Source: an uncultured Allomuricauda sp.
GTDB taxonomy: Bacteria > Bacteroidota > Bacteroidia > Flavobacteriales > Flavobacteriaceae
Direction: 5' to 3'
Assembly (NCBI RefSeq): GCF_947495325.1
Contig: NZ_CANLYK010000001.1
Coordinates: forward strand, 1,426,001-1,490,000
Length of the DNA stretch: 64,000 nt
Part shown: positions 52,401 through 62,714 of the stretch, piece after piece
Layout: each line of letters begins with the position of its first letter
How positions within the stretch are numbered: the first letter of the stretch is position 1
Translations under genes and position numbers: made by a program
The notes under the pieces: model-generated
The model's database searches: none
What the model was told of the DNA's origin: nothing
The model's input: only the letters and a program-made list of their open reading frames with translations

Positions 52401-52912
52401 GCTATTACGTTTGAATCTTTTTCTTTAAGTAGCTCATTCAGTTTTTTGCCTTTGGTCAGCTTTAAATCAGGAACTTCCGTATCACAACGTCTCACCAAAT
52501 CATTAATCATTCCTTGAAGCCCCATTTGACGACCATCATCTGGAGAATAGATTCGTTCTATTCCATAATTCATCAAATCCTTAATCTCTTCAGGAAGGAT
52601 AACTCCACCTCCCCCACCAAAAATTTTAATATGATCGGCATTTCTTTCTTTGAGCAAATCGAACATATACCTAAAATACTCATTGTGTCCTCCTTGGTAT
52701 GAGGTAATAGCTATAGCATTTGCATCTTCTTGGATGGCGCAATTTACAACCTCGGCTACACTCCGATCATGACCCAAATGAATCACCTCAACACCTGTGG
52801 ATTGAATTATGCGCCGCATGATATTGATAGCGGCATCATGACCATCAAATAGCGAAGCCGCTGTAACAATTCTAATCTTATTTTTAGGTTGATACACCTT
52901 TATTTGTTCCAT
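49466..52912 (-). CDS. icmF: Fused isobutyryl-CoA mutase IcmF
   Basis: About 1148 aa (start MEQIKVYQ; an ATG two codons upstream is also possible). Domain order is diagnostic of IcmF. An N-terminal B12-binding domain with [14 protein letters not shown] (residues 24-37) comes first, then a MeaB-like G-protein chaperone domain with P-loop GTGGAGKSS near 207, then a linker, then the mutase TIM barrel (from about 560; [22 protein letters not shown] substrate motifs). It interconverts isobutyryl-CoA and n-butyryl-CoA (some act on pivalyl- or isovaleryl-CoA) and uses GTP to protect the cofactor. Confidence 0.93.
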   Translation of the reverse strand: MEQIKVYQPKNKIRIVTAASLFDGHDAAINIMRRIIQSTGVEVIHLGHDRSVAEVVNCAIQEDANAIAITSYQGGHNEYFRYMFDLLKERNADHIKIFGGGGGVILPEEIKDLMNYGIERIYSPDDGRQMGLQGMINDLVRRCDTEVPDLKLTKGKKLNELLKEKDSNVIARLISLAENRHDRFEVFESEINNTNGHVPVLGITGTGGAGKSSLVDELVRRFLSDFPEKHIGIISVDPSKRKTGGALLGDRIRMNSINNDRVYMRSLATRQSNLALSKHVSEAAEVLKAANFDLIILETSGIGQSDTEILEHSDVSLYVMTPEFGAATQLEKIDMLDFADVVAINKFDKRGALDALRDVKKQYMRNQGLWDVDQDDLPIFGTIASQFNDPGMNRLYKIVMDTLVKKADSKLISNFEVGNEAAEKVFVIPPSRTRYLSEIAENNRAYDKNVEGQAKVAQKLFGIHQTILSIISDGNANGHLIKSGLDHAMILKQVQNEELPFIKLLLTQFDKVKMNLDPHNWESILKWEDTINRYKSELYSFKVRGKEVNIETHTKSLSHSKIPKVALPKYKAWGDILKWILQENVPGEFPYTSGLYPFKRVGEDPTRMFAGEGGPERTNRRFHYVSLDMPAKRLSTAFDSVTLYGNDPDHRPDIYGKIGNAGVSICCLDDAKKLYSGFDLSDPMTSVSMTINGPAPMLLAFFMNTAIDQNCEKYIKEKGIEQEVEQKILSIYKKKKSKRPRYYGELPNGNDGLGLMLLGVTGDQVLPKKVYDEIKVKTLNQVRGTVQADILKEDQAQNTCIFSTEFALRLMGDVQAYFIENEVRNFYSVSISGYHIAEAGANPITQLAFTLSNGFTYVEYYLSRGMDIDKFGPNLSFFFSNGVDPEYAVIGRVARRIWAKAMKEKYGANSRAQMLKYHIQTSGRSLHAQEIDFNDIRTTLQALYAIYDNCNSLHTNAYDEAITTPTEESVRRAMAIQLIINKELGLTKNENPLQGSFIIEELTDLVEEAVLLEFDRITERGGVLGAMETMYQRSKIQEESLHYETLKHSGKYPIVGVNTFLSSKGSPTILPTEVIRAADKEKKNQIETLQNLHSRNESDTEIQLLELQRTAINNENLFEKLMEVTKYCSLGQITNALFQVGGQYRRNM

Positions 52913-53054
52913 TAGCAATAACTAAGCTGTTTTTGCTTTGCAATTTACAGAAAATGCAACATATAATTGTTTTTAGTTAGAATTTTATAAAAATTAAAGT
53001 TAGTTTCAGTTACTTTTTTTGAATATCATAATTTTATGGCGTTAAATTAGAGGT

Positions 53055-53903
53055 ATGAAACTCACTATACTTATACATTGTCCAGATCAATCTGGTATTA
53101 TTAAAGCGGTAACAACATTCATCCACGAACAAAATGGAAATATTATTTACCTAGATCAGCACGTTGATAAGGAAGCTGGTGTATTTTTTATGCGATTGGA
53201 AAGTGAGTTTGAAGACAACATCCGTTTACCGGAGTTTAAAAAAGAGTTTAAGAAGGGACTGGAGGAAAAGTATCAAATGAAATTAGGGGTATATACCGAT
53301 AGTGTAAGGCCCAAAATGGCTGTTTTTGTATCTAAGTACAACCATTGTCTTTATGACCTGTTAAGCCGATACAAATCTGGAGAGTTATTGGTAGACATTC
53401 CTTTTATCATGAGCAATCATCCGGATCTAAATTATATAGCCGAGCAATTTCAGATTCCATATTATCACGTTCCGGTAACCAAGGACTCTAAGGAAACTGC
53501 TGAAGAACGACAACTGGATTTATTGAATGAGCACAACGTGGATTTTATTGTTTTGGCACGATACATGCAAATTTTATCCTCAAAAGTCATTGATGTTTAT
53601 CCTCAGAAAATAATCAACATCCATCACTCGTTTTTACCTGCTTTTGCAGGAGCAAAACCCTATCATGCAGCTTTTGAACGTGGTGTTAAGATTATTGGGG
53701 CGACAAGCCATTATGTAACTGCTGAATTAGATGCTGGCCCCATAATTGAACAAGGTGTTACAACAGTATCGCATTCACATTCCATAAAAGATTTTATTAC
53801 CAAAGGGAGGGATTTGGAAAAAATTGTGCTTTCCCAGGCCGTGCAGCATCATGTGGCGCGAAAAACAATGGTCTATAATAATAAGACGGTAATTTTTTCT
53901 TAA
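53055..53903 (+). CDS. purU: Formyltetrahydrofolate deformylase PurU
   Basis: 282 aa. The N-terminal ACT domain (ILIHCPDQSGIIKAVTTFI) is followed by a formyltransferase fold with HPDLNYIAEQFQIPYYHVPV, INIHHSFLPAFAGAKPYHAA and ATSHYVTAELDAGPII, including the conserved Asn/His/Asp catalytic set. It frees formate from 10-formyl-THF for purine synthesis and folate balance. Confidence 0.94.
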   Translation: MKLTILIHCPDQSGIIKAVTTFIHEQNGNIIYLDQHVDKEAGVFFMRLESEFEDNIRLPEFKKEFKKGLEEKYQMKLGVYTDSVRPKMAVFVSKYNHCLYDLLSRYKSGELLVDIPFIMSNHPDLNYIAEQFQIPYYHVPVTKDSKETAEERQLDLLNEHNVDFIVLARYMQILSSKVIDVYPQKIINIHHSFLPAFAGAKPYHAAFERGVKIIGATSHYVTAELDAGPIIEQGVTTVSHSHSIKDFITKGRDLEKIVLSQAVQHHVARKTMVYNNKTVIFS

Positions 53904-53971
53904 ATATTATTCCATAAGGCATATTGTTTTACTAATAACAGTAATTTCACTTCAACTATAAATTATTAAAC

Positions 53972-54676
53972 ATGAAAAAATTACTGCTTGGCCTTCTGGC
54001 CTTTCAGCTTATAAGCTGTACCGAACTGCAACAAGTTGTAAACCAATTACCACAAGGAACAACTGGCATTGGCAATGCTGAAATTGCACAAGGACTTAGA
54101 GATGCCCTAAATCTTGGAATTGAAAAACAAGTAAACAAATTGGCCGTTAAAGATGGTTTTTTTAAAAATGACCTAGTTAAGATTTTGTTGCCTGAAGAGC
54201 TAAAGAAAGTGGACAAAACGCTTAGGGATGTTGGTCTTAGCAGCCTAGCAGATGAAGGTCTCCGAATTTTGAACAATGCTGCTGAAGATGCCGTTAAGGA
54301 AGCCACTCCAATTTTTGTAGATGCAGTAAAGGGAATTACTTTTAGTGATGCCAAGCAAATTTTATTGGGCAATGACAATGCAGCTACAACATATTTAGAA
54401 CAATCTACCAAGACTAAACTCTATGAAAAATTCAACCCAATTATAAAGACCTCATTCAGTAAAGTTGGTGCAGATAAAATTTGGAGTAATATAATAACCA
54501 AGTACAATAACCTGCCCCTTACCTCCAACGTAAATCCTGATTTAACGGATTATACAACCCAAGAAGCTTTGAATGGTGTTTATACTATGATAGCAATTGA
54601 AGAAAAGGATATACGGACCAAAATTTCATCTAGAACAACAGATTTGTTAAGAAAAGTATTCGCTCTTCAAGATTAG
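53972..54676 (+). CDS. DUF4197 lipoprotein
   Basis: 234 aa. Lipobox QLISC (Cys16). The conserved blocks IAQGLRDALNLGIEKQVNKL, the ILLPEELKKVDKTLRDVGL stretch and AAEDAVKEATPIFVDAVK define DUF4197, a helical family of unknown function in the periplasm or outer membrane. Confidence 0.88.
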   Translation: MKKLLLGLLAFQLISCTELQQVVNQLPQGTTGIGNAEIAQGLRDALNLGIEKQVNKLAVKDGFFKNDLVKILLPEELKKVDKTLRDVGLSSLADEGLRILNNAAEDAVKEATPIFVDAVKGITFSDAKQILLGNDNAATTYLEQSTKTKLYEKFNPIIKTSFSKVGADKIWSNIITKYNNLPLTSNVNPDLTDYTTQEALNGVYTMIAIEEKDIRTKISSRTTDLLRKVFALQD

Positions 54677-54846
54677 TCATAAAATTTTCCCGTATACGCA
54701 ATAAGTTAAATATATCACCGTTCTTTTCTTAGTAAAACATGTCAATTATAACAAAATCCTAAAGTTAAATTAACATTGGTGTATAGCTTATAATTGAATT
54801 TTGCAAAAGATTATCTGAGTTAGCATTTTTTTGAGTTAGTTAGTTT

Positions 54847-54871
54847 AAAACCGGTGTTCGCGCCGGTTTTT
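54847..54871 (+). terminator. Terminator in the 54.7-55.0 kb gap
   Basis: AAAACCGG-TGTTCGCG-CCGGTTTTT, with a stable TTCG tetraloop possible within the loop. It lies about 170 bases after the DUF4197 stop, so it may end a separate short transcript. The remainder of 54677-55040 shows no gene. Confidence 0.8.
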
Positions 54872-55040
54872 GCATTTTATATGACCAATTTCCCATCAAT
54901 ACATTTGGGCCTAATCTGACGGCGAATATTGAATTCAAAAGAGTAAATTCTTATCGGGGCTTACGTTTTTTATGACTTATTTAACGTTTTGAATTTTCTA
55001 ATTCTGTAATTTACTTAAGGAGCTAATTCACAATCAAAAA

Positions 55041-56564
55041 ATGGGACATTCAAAACTACTTGTTCTTGTATGCTTGTTGTTCGTCATGTTCGGTTACGGA
55101 ACTGCTTTTAAAATCAATGAGCGCTCTATATCGGTTTTGCCTATTTCATTTCAAGATTCTTTGAAATGGGCCGATTACTACTATAATATAAATAGATATC
55201 AAAAAGCAATCGATATTTATGAAAAAAACCTCAACGGTCAACCTGATCAGCAAAAAACGAGGGTTCTTAAAAAACTTGCACTAAGTAAGGCTGCGCTTAA
55301 CATACCTGAAGAATCTGTAAACTATCTGGAGGACTACCTCATGATTGATTTTAATGCTGCATTTATTCAGCATGAAGGGTTTGATAACATTAGAGATTCC
55401 CCGCAATTTAATTTAATTTCTCAGCGCTATCTACCCCAGTTGGGGTTTTGGCCATTGGTCTATCTTTACGTCTCTATAATTGGGTTCTATATTTCGATTG
55501 TTATACTGATCAACAAAAACATAGACTTACAGGCAAAAATTCTTGTTTCTGCATTTGTTTTCATTAATTCCATTTTTATTTTACATATTTCAATAAGTCT
55601 TGCCAATTACCATTTCGAATATCCGCATACTTATTTAATGTCCATTTTGTTTTCGTATCTCTATGGCCCATTACTCTACTTTTATTTTAAAAGGATAACA
55701 CTTTCCTATGTTTTCAAGGCCAGGGATTTACTACATTTAATTCCAACGGTTTTACTTGCACTTTATGTGATTCCCGTTCATATTCTTCAAACCTCCGATC
55801 AAAAACTGAAAATACTACTAGAAAGAGCAAGTCTTGGAGTTGATGCGCCAATAGACTCTGAGCTTTTAATTTTGATTTTGACAAAAGCAATTTCTTTAAT
55901 GATATATGGTTTCTTTGTTCGAAAACTGTACCTTAAGAGTAAAAAGGACCAAACCCTTAATAGCAAAAGTAAAAACTGGCAACGGAATATTTATTACATC
56001 CATTTCTCCTATATTATTGCTTATATAACATTTGGGCTTGTAATAATTGTTTATAGTTTTACCGCTGCGGCCATTCATGTCCCAAATGTATGCATGGCGA
56101 TTATGGTTCTTTTTGTAGGTTTTTCAGCAAGTGTTAGACCCAATTTGGTAAATGGTGTATTTGCATATACCCATAAGTTTTTTGATAAATACAAAAAGTC
56201 GGGACTTACCCCAAGTTTATCAAATGAATTGAAAGAAAACCTTATATATCTTTTTGCGGTTGAAAAAATTTACAGAAAAAACAATATAAACCTCGATATG
56301 GTGGCTCAAAAATTAAATACCACCCGCCACAACGCCTCTCAGATTATTAATGAGCATTTTGATGTTAGTTTTCATGAATTTGTAAATATGTATCGAATAA
56401 CTGAAGCCAAACAACTACTTCAGGAAGACACATCACAAAGGTTGAACATTATCAATATTGCATACGAAGTTGGCTACAATAACAAGGTTACTTTCAATAA
56501 AGCATTTAAAAAGGACACCCAACTTACTCCAACAGAATATCAAAAAAATATGATAGGAGTCTAG
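55041..56564 (+). CDS. Membrane-bound AraC-type regulator with TPR-like sensor
   Basis: 507 aa. A signal or anchor segment (5-22) precedes an extracytoplasmic TPR-like region (about 35-115, YYNINRYQKAIDIYEKNL). It continues into about seven transmembrane helices (135-375) and a cytoplasmic AraC domain at about 400-505 with two helix-turn-helix units (LDMVAQKLNTTRHNASQIIN and IAYEVGYNNKVTFNKAFKK). Such one-piece transmembrane regulators are typical of Bacteroidota and bind DNA from the membrane. No target operon is obvious; the next gene is convergent. Confidence 0.9.
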   Translation: MGHSKLLVLVCLLFVMFGYGTAFKINERSISVLPISFQDSLKWADYYYNINRYQKAIDIYEKNLNGQPDQQKTRVLKKLALSKAALNIPEESVNYLEDYLMIDFNAAFIQHEGFDNIRDSPQFNLISQRYLPQLGFWPLVYLYVSIIGFYISIVILINKNIDLQAKILVSAFVFINSIFILHISISLANYHFEYPHTYLMSILFSYLYGPLLYFYFKRITLSYVFKARDLLHLIPTVLLALYVIPVHILQTSDQKLKILLERASLGVDAPIDSELLILILTKAISLMIYGFFVRKLYLKSKKDQTLNSKSKNWQRNIYYIHFSYIIAYITFGLVIIVYSFTAAAIHVPNVCMAIMVLFVGFSASVRPNLVNGVFAYTHKFFDKYKKSGLTPSLSNELKENLIYLFAVEKIYRKNNINLDMVAQKLNTTRHNASQIINEHFDVSFHEFVNMYRITEAKQLLQEDTSQRLNIINIAYEVGYNNKVTFNKAFKKDTQLTPTEYQKNMIGV

Positions 56565-56745
56565 TTTTGGACTGCGTAAACTTAAATCGGCTATGGAAAG
56601 GTTTATCAGGTCTTTCTAAGAATAGGTTTAAATAGGCTAACTTAATACATTAAAACAGCCCATCGGACAGTTACAATCATTCTTTTATATTTCTCTCCTA
56701 TTCAATTTGAATTAGTCATCAACACAACTGGCGTCGGGCTGTTTT

Positions 56746-57261
56746 TCACTGTCTTTTATATAATCCGTCAAAAGCAATATTGACCACCTTATCTCCTTGT
56801 AGAACCTCCCAAAATTGTCTAACTGTACCATCATCATTTTTTGTCCAGGTAATTCTATTTATATAGCTTTTACCATCTTTTGTAAATTCATCAGAAGATA
56901 ATATCATTTTATTTCCAATTCTATTACCTTTTAGTTTTAAATACGAGCCGCCGTTATCGACCCAAAGCTGTTCCCATTGCCTTGAAACAGTATTAAAAAA
57001 ATTAAGGCTTGTTCCCGTGTAACCAGGTTTGGCACTGGTCCAGTTTTCACGAATAACACAACCGTTCTCTTCTTTGCTAATACTGTTCTTTCCTGCGATG
57101 TCTCCATTTGCGTTGGTCACCTCCCAGTTACCTACCCAAAAGTCAAATGCCTTATGTTCTTCTGAACAACAATTGCAAGATTGTTCATCTTGCGCACCGA
57201 TGGAAAAAGAAATCAGAAAAACTGATATTGTCAAGAAAGGTTTCCAATAATTACTATACAT
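56746..57261 (-). CDS. Secreted lipocalin-like (DUF1579-type) protein
   Basis: 171 aa. A signal peptide (ending FSIGAQ), then CNCC and KAFDFWVGNWEV, a start typical of lipocalin-like/DUF1579 barrels, followed by regular beta strands to WEVLQGDKVVNIAFDGLYKR. It probably binds a small hydrophobic ligand. It overlaps the upstream hydrolase gene by 8 bases. Confidence 0.78.
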   Translation of the reverse strand: MYSNYWKPFLTISVFLISFSIGAQDEQSCNCCSEEHKAFDFWVGNWEVTNANGDIAGKNSISKEENGCVIRENWTSAKPGYTGTSLNFFNTVSRQWEQLWVDNGGSYLKLKGNRIGNKMILSSDEFTKDGKSYINRITWTKNDDGTVRQFWEVLQGDKVVNIAFDGLYKRQ

Positions 57262-58033
57262 TTTGCAAGTAGTTTATTACTTCTTTATTAAAGATGATAG
57301 GTTGTTCCACATTAACTACATGCCCGCAATCTTCAACTACAAATAATGTGGACTGAGCATGAGAATTAACCACTTTTTTAATGGTGGGCAAAAACAAATA
57401 ATCCTCTCCTCCCATAATATAAAAGGTTGGAATCTTGATATCCACCGTTCTAAAAAAACGTAGTAGTGGGTTAATTTCGGAGGTTAACTTAAACCATCTT
57501 ATAAATTCTTTTTGGTATAGTTTTTTGGCTTCTCTTACAAAAAGCAAACGAGATTCTTTGTGGTTTTTATTTGGCATGATCACGAATGCAAAAAATTTAT
57601 ACAACCATATATAAGGAACTATAGATTTAAAAATCACTCCCAACCTCATAAGTAACTGTGAGCGAAAATTAAGTTTCATAATTGCACCACCCATCACCAT
57701 ACTCTTTACTCGACCGGAATAGTTCTCAGCCAGATTCCGAATTAAAATTGTACCCAATGAAATTCCAATAAAATGTGATTCGTCGATTTTCTCATAATCC
57801 AAAACCTCCACGATATCAGTGGTAATGGAATCAAAAGTATACTTGTCATTAAAGGCATCCTTGATGTTGGGTTTTGAGTTGCCGTGCCCCCTTAAATCCA
57901 ATAATAGAATATTAAAGTGCTTTTTAAAATCCCTAAGTTGTTTGTACCAAATTGTAGAACTACCTCCCGCACCATGAACAAATGTCACCCACTGTTCTGA
58001 TGATTTATGGCGATACGCGGTATAATTAAGCAA
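57254..58033 (-). CDS. Alpha/beta hydrolase
   Basis: 259 aa. VTFVHGAGGSSTIWYKQL (oxyanion loop), LLLDLRGHGNSKP, nucleophile Ser in FIGISLGTILIRNL, Asp in IMGGEDYLFLP and His in VEDCGHVVNVEQP form a complete catalytic triad. Cytoplasmic. It acts on esters or similar bonds, substrate unknown. It overlaps the start of the lipocalin-like gene, so both are one operon. Confidence 0.92.
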   Translation of the reverse strand: MLNYTAYRHKSSEQWVTFVHGAGGSSTIWYKQLRDFKKHFNILLLDLRGHGNSKPNIKDAFNDKYTFDSITTDIVEVLDYEKIDESHFIGISLGTILIRNLAENYSGRVKSMVMGGAIMKLNFRSQLLMRLGVIFKSIVPYIWLYKFFAFVIMPNKNHKESRLLFVREAKKLYQKEFIRWFKLTSEINPLLRFFRTVDIKIPTFYIMGGEDYLFLPTIKKVVNSHAQSTLFVVEDCGHVVNVEQPIIFNKEVINYLQNV

Positions 58034-58210
58034 AGTTGTTTTTTATAAAAGTACGTTAATTTTTTCCTTGAAAATGGCAAGATTATGGGCATCACGTTTT
58101 GTTTTTTGTTAATTTTTAGATAAAGTGCCTGATTTCTAGTTGTATAGACAATTCTCCTGTAGTCCAAAACCTTGTTTTCAACGTATCTTTGGTAGAACAA
58201 ATCTTTAGAA

Positions 58211-58405
58211 ATGAAAAATCAATATTGTAGAGTTGGAGCAGTTACTCCAATCACCAGCGGAAATCAGGCCATATCGGTTTTAGAATATAGATATCAAAGC
58301 TTCATTGAAAAAGCCGCTGACGCGACTTATATGGATACCAATTTGGGAGAATTTTTTAAGCAAAAGGCTCAGGCAATTAAAAAAATATTGGAAAATTTAG
58401 CTTAA
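58211..58405 (+). CDS. Small conserved-looking protein
   Basis: 64 aa. MKNQYCRVGAVTPITSGNQA then a helix LEYRYQSFIEKAADATYMD and a basic helical tail. No signal peptide or membrane segment. I do not recognise it, but the coding pattern is good and it ends just before the convergent pyrF. Confidence 0.6.
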   Translation: MKNQYCRVGAVTPITSGNQAISVLEYRYQSFIEKAADATYMDTNLGEFFKQKAQAIKKILENLA

Positions 58406-58409
58406 ACTG

Positions 58410-59231
58410 TTAATTCAGTTTGCGCAATTCAATCTCCATTTCTTGTTGCAGCCCTCTTGCTTTGTTATTTGCTGCCATAGCAAAATCCTCTCCTTGGGAA
58501 GCGTAGATTATTCCTCTTGAAGAATTTACCAATAAGCCAACGTCTTTAGTCATTCCGTAGGCACATACGTCCTGCAAACTTCCTCCTTGTGCGCCTACAC
58601 CTGGCACTAACAAGAAATTTTCCGGAATAATATATCTTATTTGTTTTAAGTAAGATGCTTTGGTTGCACCAACCACGTACATTAGATTTTCTGAATTCTT
58701 ATATGTTTTGGATACTTCCAAAACTTCCTTATAGAGTTCATGTTCACCAACATTTTTTGTTTGAAAATCGAAAGCTCCTTGGTTTGAGGTCAAGGCCAGT
58801 AAAATGGTGTGCCTATTTTCAAATTCCAAAAACGGTTCTACCGAGTCCCTGCCCATATACGGAGCTATGGTTATAGAATCAAAATTTAGGGTTTCAAAAA
58901 AAGCTTTGGCATATCTGGTTGATGTATTTCCAATGTCCCCTCTCTTTGCATCTGCAATAGTAAAAACTTCTGGATATTCAGCATTCAGATACTCCATCGT
59001 CCGTTCCAAGGATTTCCATCCGTTTAGGCCATAAGCCTCATAAAAAGCTATATTGGGCTTATAGGCCACACAGAATTGATGCGTGGCATCGATAATAGCT
59101 TTATTGAATGAAAAAATAGGGTCTTCCTCTTCAAGGAGATGTTTGGGTATCTTATCCAAATCTGTATCCAAACCAATACAGAGGAAGGAATTTTTTTGTT
59201 TGATTTGGGAAATTAAGTGGTCTATTTTCAT
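58410..59231 (-). CDS. pyrF: Orotidine 5'-phosphate decarboxylase, type 2
   Basis: 273 aa, the longer PyrF type. FLCIGLDTDLDKIPKHL at the start, the catalytic IADAKRGDIGNTSTRYA (Asp-x-Lys-x-x-Asp) near 93 and LVPGVGAQGGSLQDV near 208 identify it. It makes UMP from OMP, the last step of pyrimidine synthesis. Downstream of prfA on the same strand. Confidence 0.95.
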   Translation of the reverse strand: MKIDHLISQIKQKNSFLCIGLDTDLDKIPKHLLEEEDPIFSFNKAIIDATHQFCVAYKPNIAFYEAYGLNGWKSLERTMEYLNAEYPEVFTIADAKRGDIGNTSTRYAKAFFETLNFDSITIAPYMGRDSVEPFLEFENRHTILLALTSNQGAFDFQTKNVGEHELYKEVLEVSKTYKNSENLMYVVGATKASYLKQIRYIIPENFLLVPGVGAQGGSLQDVCAYGMTKDVGLLVNSSRGIIYASQGEDFAMAANNKARGLQQEMEIELRKLN

Positions 59232-59289
59232 TTACAAAGGTTGTCGACTGCGCCCGAATTGACAATTAATTCAATACTAGCTACTAATG

Positions 59290-60366
59290 CTAAAAAATCT
59301 CCGATGCTTCTTTTAGTTTTTCTGTGTTCTCTACCAACATTAATTCGTCAATAATCTTCTGCACATCACCATTGATAATATTTTGTAAATCATAGAGTGT
59401 CAGACCAATTCTATGGTCCGTTACTCGTCCTTGCGGGTAGTTGTAAGTTCTAATTTTTGCTGAACGATCTCCACTACTTACCTGAGAATTACGCTTGGCT
59501 GCATCTTCTTCCTGCTTTTTTGCCAATTCCAAATCGTACAATCTAGAACGTAGCACTTTAAAGGCCTTTTCCTTGTTCTTATGCTGTGACTTCTGATCTT
59601 GACATTGTGCCACCAAACCTGTCGGAATATGGGTCAATCGTACTGCGGAGTACGTCGTATTCACCGATTGCCCCCCAGGCCCCGATGAACAGAAAAAATC
59701 AATCCGTACATCCTTGGGCTCAATTTGCACATCAAAATCTTCTGCCTCTGGAATTACCATCACTGTTGCCGCACTAGTATGTACCCTTCCTTGGGTTTCA
59801 GTCTGTGGAACCCTTTGAACCCTATGTACTCCGGCCTCAAACTTAAGCGTGCCATAAACATCTTCACCAGATACTTCAAAGTGAATTTCCTTATAACCAC
59901 CACTGGTCCCCTCGTTTAAATCAATAATATTGGTTTTCCAGCCTTTGGATTCGCAGTACTTGGCGTACATTCTATAGAGGTCTCCGGCAAAAATACTGGC
60001 TTCATCACCCCCAGTTCCCGCTCTAATTTCCATCACCACATTCTTCTCGTCCTCCGGGTCTTTAGGTATCAGTAAAAACTTAATTTCATCTTCAAGTTTT
60101 GGCAGTCCTGCTTTGGCTTCATCCAATTGCATTTTCGCCATTTCCAACATTTCAGCATCACTTCCATCAGAAATTATCTCTTCCGCTTCATTAATGTTGT
60201 TTGTTAACTCAATATATTGATCGCGCTTATCAACAAGCATCTTAAGGTCTTTATACTCCTTGTTGAGCTTTACATACCTCTTTTGGTCCGCTATTATATC
60301 TGGTTGAATTATAAGGTCCGAAACCTCATCAAAACGTTGTTTTACTATATTGAGTTTGTCTAGCAT
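59290..60366 (-). CDS. prfA: Peptide chain release factor 1
   Basis: 358 aa. The GGQ motif in [15 protein letters not shown] near 234, [20 protein letters not shown] near 185, and [20 protein letters not shown] near 118. It reads UAA and UAG stop codons and releases the peptide. Reads UAG, which matters for the amber codon in the first cassette. Confidence 0.96.
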   Translation of the reverse strand: MLDKLNIVKQRFDEVSDLIIQPDIIADQKRYVKLNKEYKDLKMLVDKRDQYIELTNNINEAEEIISDGSDAEMLEMAKMQLDEAKAGLPKLEDEIKFLLIPKDPEDEKNVVMEIRAGTGGDEASIFAGDLYRMYAKYCESKGWKTNIIDLNEGTSGGYKEIHFEVSGEDVYGTLKFEAGVHRVQRVPQTETQGRVHTSAATVMVIPEAEDFDVQIEPKDVRIDFFCSSGPGGQSVNTTYSAVRLTHIPTGLVAQCQDQKSQHKNKEKAFKVLRSRLYDLELAKKQEEDAAKRNSQVSSGDRSAKIRTYNYPQGRVTDHRIGLTLYDLQNIINGDVQKIIDELMLVENTEKLKEASEIF

Positions 60367-60424
60367 AAATCAATCCGCGTTAGGAATGCGAATTTACGAT
60401 TAATTTGTACATTTAGTAAACGCT

Positions 60425-60733
60425 ATGCATCCTTTACTACGCCTGAAAACTTACTATCTTATTTTTTTCTTTTATCGGATCATACTTCTTGTTTCCAGTA
60501 TAATTGCTATTATTCTGTTTTATGTAAGAGCTCCTTTTTCCTCGGTCATGGGTTTTAAGTTATTGATGCTTGGATTAATTTTCATCATACTCCAAGAAAC
60601 TAAGTACAGACAGGAACTGACCTTCTATCAGAATTTTGGCATCTCTAAAACCATGCTCTTCCTGATTTCTTTCATTTTTGATGTGATTACAACTTTAATT
60701 ATCTTTCTAATCTTTTTTTTATTTGATTCTTGA
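60425..60733 (+). CDS. Small three-helix membrane protein, ABC partner
   Basis: 102 aa. Three hydrophobic segments (10-38, 45-60, 75-100). It overlaps by 11 bases with the following ABC ATPase gene, so it may be a reduced permease or an accessory subunit. Family not recognised. Confidence 0.68.
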   Translation: MHPLLRLKTYYLIFFFYRIILLVSSIIAIILFYVRAPFSSVMGFKLLMLGLIFIILQETKYRQELTFYQNFGISKTMLFLISFIFDVITTLIIFLIFFLFDS

Positions 60734-61382
60734 AATTGATAACATAGAACTGAGCTTTGGGTCGAGAAAAGTACTTTATGGTATTTACTTGAGTGCTAGG
60801 CAAGGTGAAGTCACAGGGATTTTGGGAAGAAATGGAAGCGGTAAGACTTCCCTTCTTAAAATCCTATTTGGAAACTTAAAACCTAAGTATAAAACCATAC
60901 GAGTCGATGGGAAGAATACTAAAAAATCATTGTTTCAATCAAACTCCATCGCATACCTGCCGCAACACCGACTGCTACCAAAAAATCTAAAAGTAGATAC
61001 CGCTTTTAATTTATTCAATGCCGACTGGAACAAATTTATTGAAAACTTCAAAAGTTTTGAGATTTACAAAAAATACCGAATTTCCCAACTTTCAAGTGGA
61101 GAACTTAGAGTACTGGAAACCTATCTTATTATCACCAAAAAAAAGAAAATTATTTTACTGGATGAGCCCTTTTCTTTCATTGCACCTGTATATATTGAAA
61201 GATTCAAGGAAATTATCAACTATGAGAAGAAGGAAAAAATTATTCTTCTCACAGATCATTTCTATCGGGATATTTTAGAAGTGAGCGATACGATTTACCT
61301 GTTGAAAGATGGGTACTCCAAACAGATAAATACCCAAGGAGATTTGGTAAGAGAGGGTTATGTATTGCCTAATTCCCGATAA
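60723..61382 (+). CDS. ABC transporter ATP-binding protein, TTG start
   Basis: 219 aa. MILEIDNIELSFG start from TTG 60723, overlapping the upstream gene. Walker A GRNGSGKTSLL near 37, signature QLSSGELRVLE near 118, Walker B IILLDEPFS near 140, H-loop LLTDHFYRD near 176. The Q-loop region (IAYLPQHRLLPKN) is shorter than usual. A stand-alone, short ABC ATPase whose partner seems to be the tiny three-helix protein. Confidence 0.87.
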   Translation: MILEIDNIELSFGSRKVLYGIYLSARQGEVTGILGRNGSGKTSLLKILFGNLKPKYKTIRVDGKNTKKSLFQSNSIAYLPQHRLLPKNLKVDTAFNLFNADWNKFIENFKSFEIYKKYRISQLSSGELRVLETYLIITKKKKIILLDEPFSFIAPVYIERFKEIINYEKKEKIILLTDHFYRDILEVSDTIYLLKDGYSKQINTQGDLVREGYVLPNSR

Positions 61383-62670
61383 ACGTGGTCCCCAGCGTAA
61401 CAATAGAAGCATTTAGTCCATTACTTCTGTCGTACTTGCTAAAACGCAAATCAATGGTCTTTAGTCCAAAGGTCAAAATCTTGGTATTGGTGAAAATATC
61501 CTTGTACTGAATGCCAAAACCATATTGGTGTGCATTGTATTCGGACAAATCATAATCCGAAGTATAAAAATCGAATGTGGATTGCGCGTCTTCTTTCGCA
61601 TAAAAATAATCGGCAGCGGATTGGGTGTAATAGCGGTATGTGGGATACAGGGTAAATTTGTCCGTTATCTTAACCGGTGCTTCAATACTTGCGGTATGTG
61701 ATGTAATTCCCCAATCATCCCAGTAAAAACGATAATAGGTCCGTAGAACAATCATATCGGTGACATAATAGTTCAATCTTCCTCCAAATGGAATTTTAAA
61801 CCTAGTGTCCGGCAATTGCTCCACATCATCAGCCAGCTGAAAATCATCAATGAAAAAATCTTCCGCATCCCCAAAATAAACCCGTTGAAAAGGTGTACTC
61901 AACAATCCATTTTGAGAGACCACATCCATGAAAAGTGATCCTTGCAATTTTTTGGTTAGGATTTGGGAAAAATTTAATGATACCGAATATGAGTTTCTAT
62001 TCTCCTTTTCAAACACGGCAAAAACGGGATTGTAGGTACCATTTCCAACAATCCGATTATCAAAAAAACCATCCCGTAGTTCAATGGGGTAAATAGCGTT
62101 CCATTTATCTAAAAAGATATTTCCGCTAATGGTTACTTCTGTATTCTTTTCATTGAAAAGTCTGGAGTAACTACCACCAAAACCAACGGAAAAATAATCG
62201 TATTCCGTTGAAAAATAGGCATTAGCTGTCCATATAGAATTTCGGTCCTCGGAACTATGCTGATAGCTTGGATTTATATAAGCCAACAGATCCTTTCTTG
62301 ATTCGCCTGATGAGGCATCAAAAGGAGTGGTATTAAGATTATTTCCATCCAAAGGGTTTACATTGCTGGAAGATGCCGATGTGTAGGCAGACAAACCTAC
62401 ATCAACAGTAAGAACATCATCGGCATTCATGGGCATTCGTAAAACAATGGTAGAGGTCGCATCTGTAAGCTCTTCTGTGCCCTCGCCTCCCGTTACCGCA
62501 GCATTCTGGCCGTCTTGACTGTAATAACTGAACAAAAAATCTATTTCACTTGTCTCTAGGACCCGCTTTTTATAGGAAGTATCGTTTTGTTGTGCATTTC
62601 CAAAACCAACGATGCATAAGAATGCTATTACGAAACTTATTTTTATGGGGCTTTTAAATTGTTGGAGCAT
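61369..62670 (-). CDS. DUF3570 outer-membrane beta-barrel protein
   Basis: 433 aa. The signal peptide (ending GFGNAQQ) is followed by a barrel with many aromatic strands (YKKRVLETSEIDFLFSYYSQ, PTYRYYTQSAADYFYAKE) ending near TLGTTFIGN. DUF3570 is found with ApbE, DUF4266 and a thioredoxin, as here. Probably the outer-membrane component of this system. Confidence 0.9.
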   Translation of the reverse strand: MLQQFKSPIKISFVIAFLCIVGFGNAQQNDTSYKKRVLETSEIDFLFSYYSQDGQNAAVTGGEGTEELTDATSTIVLRMPMNADDVLTVDVGLSAYTSASSSNVNPLDGNNLNTTPFDASSGESRKDLLAYINPSYQHSSEDRNSIWTANAYFSTEYDYFSVGFGGSYSRLFNEKNTEVTISGNIFLDKWNAIYPIELRDGFFDNRIVGNGTYNPVFAVFEKENRNSYSVSLNFSQILTKKLQGSLFMDVVSQNGLLSTPFQRVYFGDAEDFFIDDFQLADDVEQLPDTRFKIPFGGRLNYYVTDMIVLRTYYRFYWDDWGITSHTASIEAPVKITDKFTLYPTYRYYTQSAADYFYAKEDAQSTFDFYTSDYDLSEYNAHQYGFGIQYKDIFTNTKILTFGLKTIDLRFSKYDRSNGLNASIVTLGTTFIGN

Positions 62671-62714
62671 TGGATTACCGTAATTTAAGTCTTAGGGTTT
62701 TGAAGTCTTAATTT

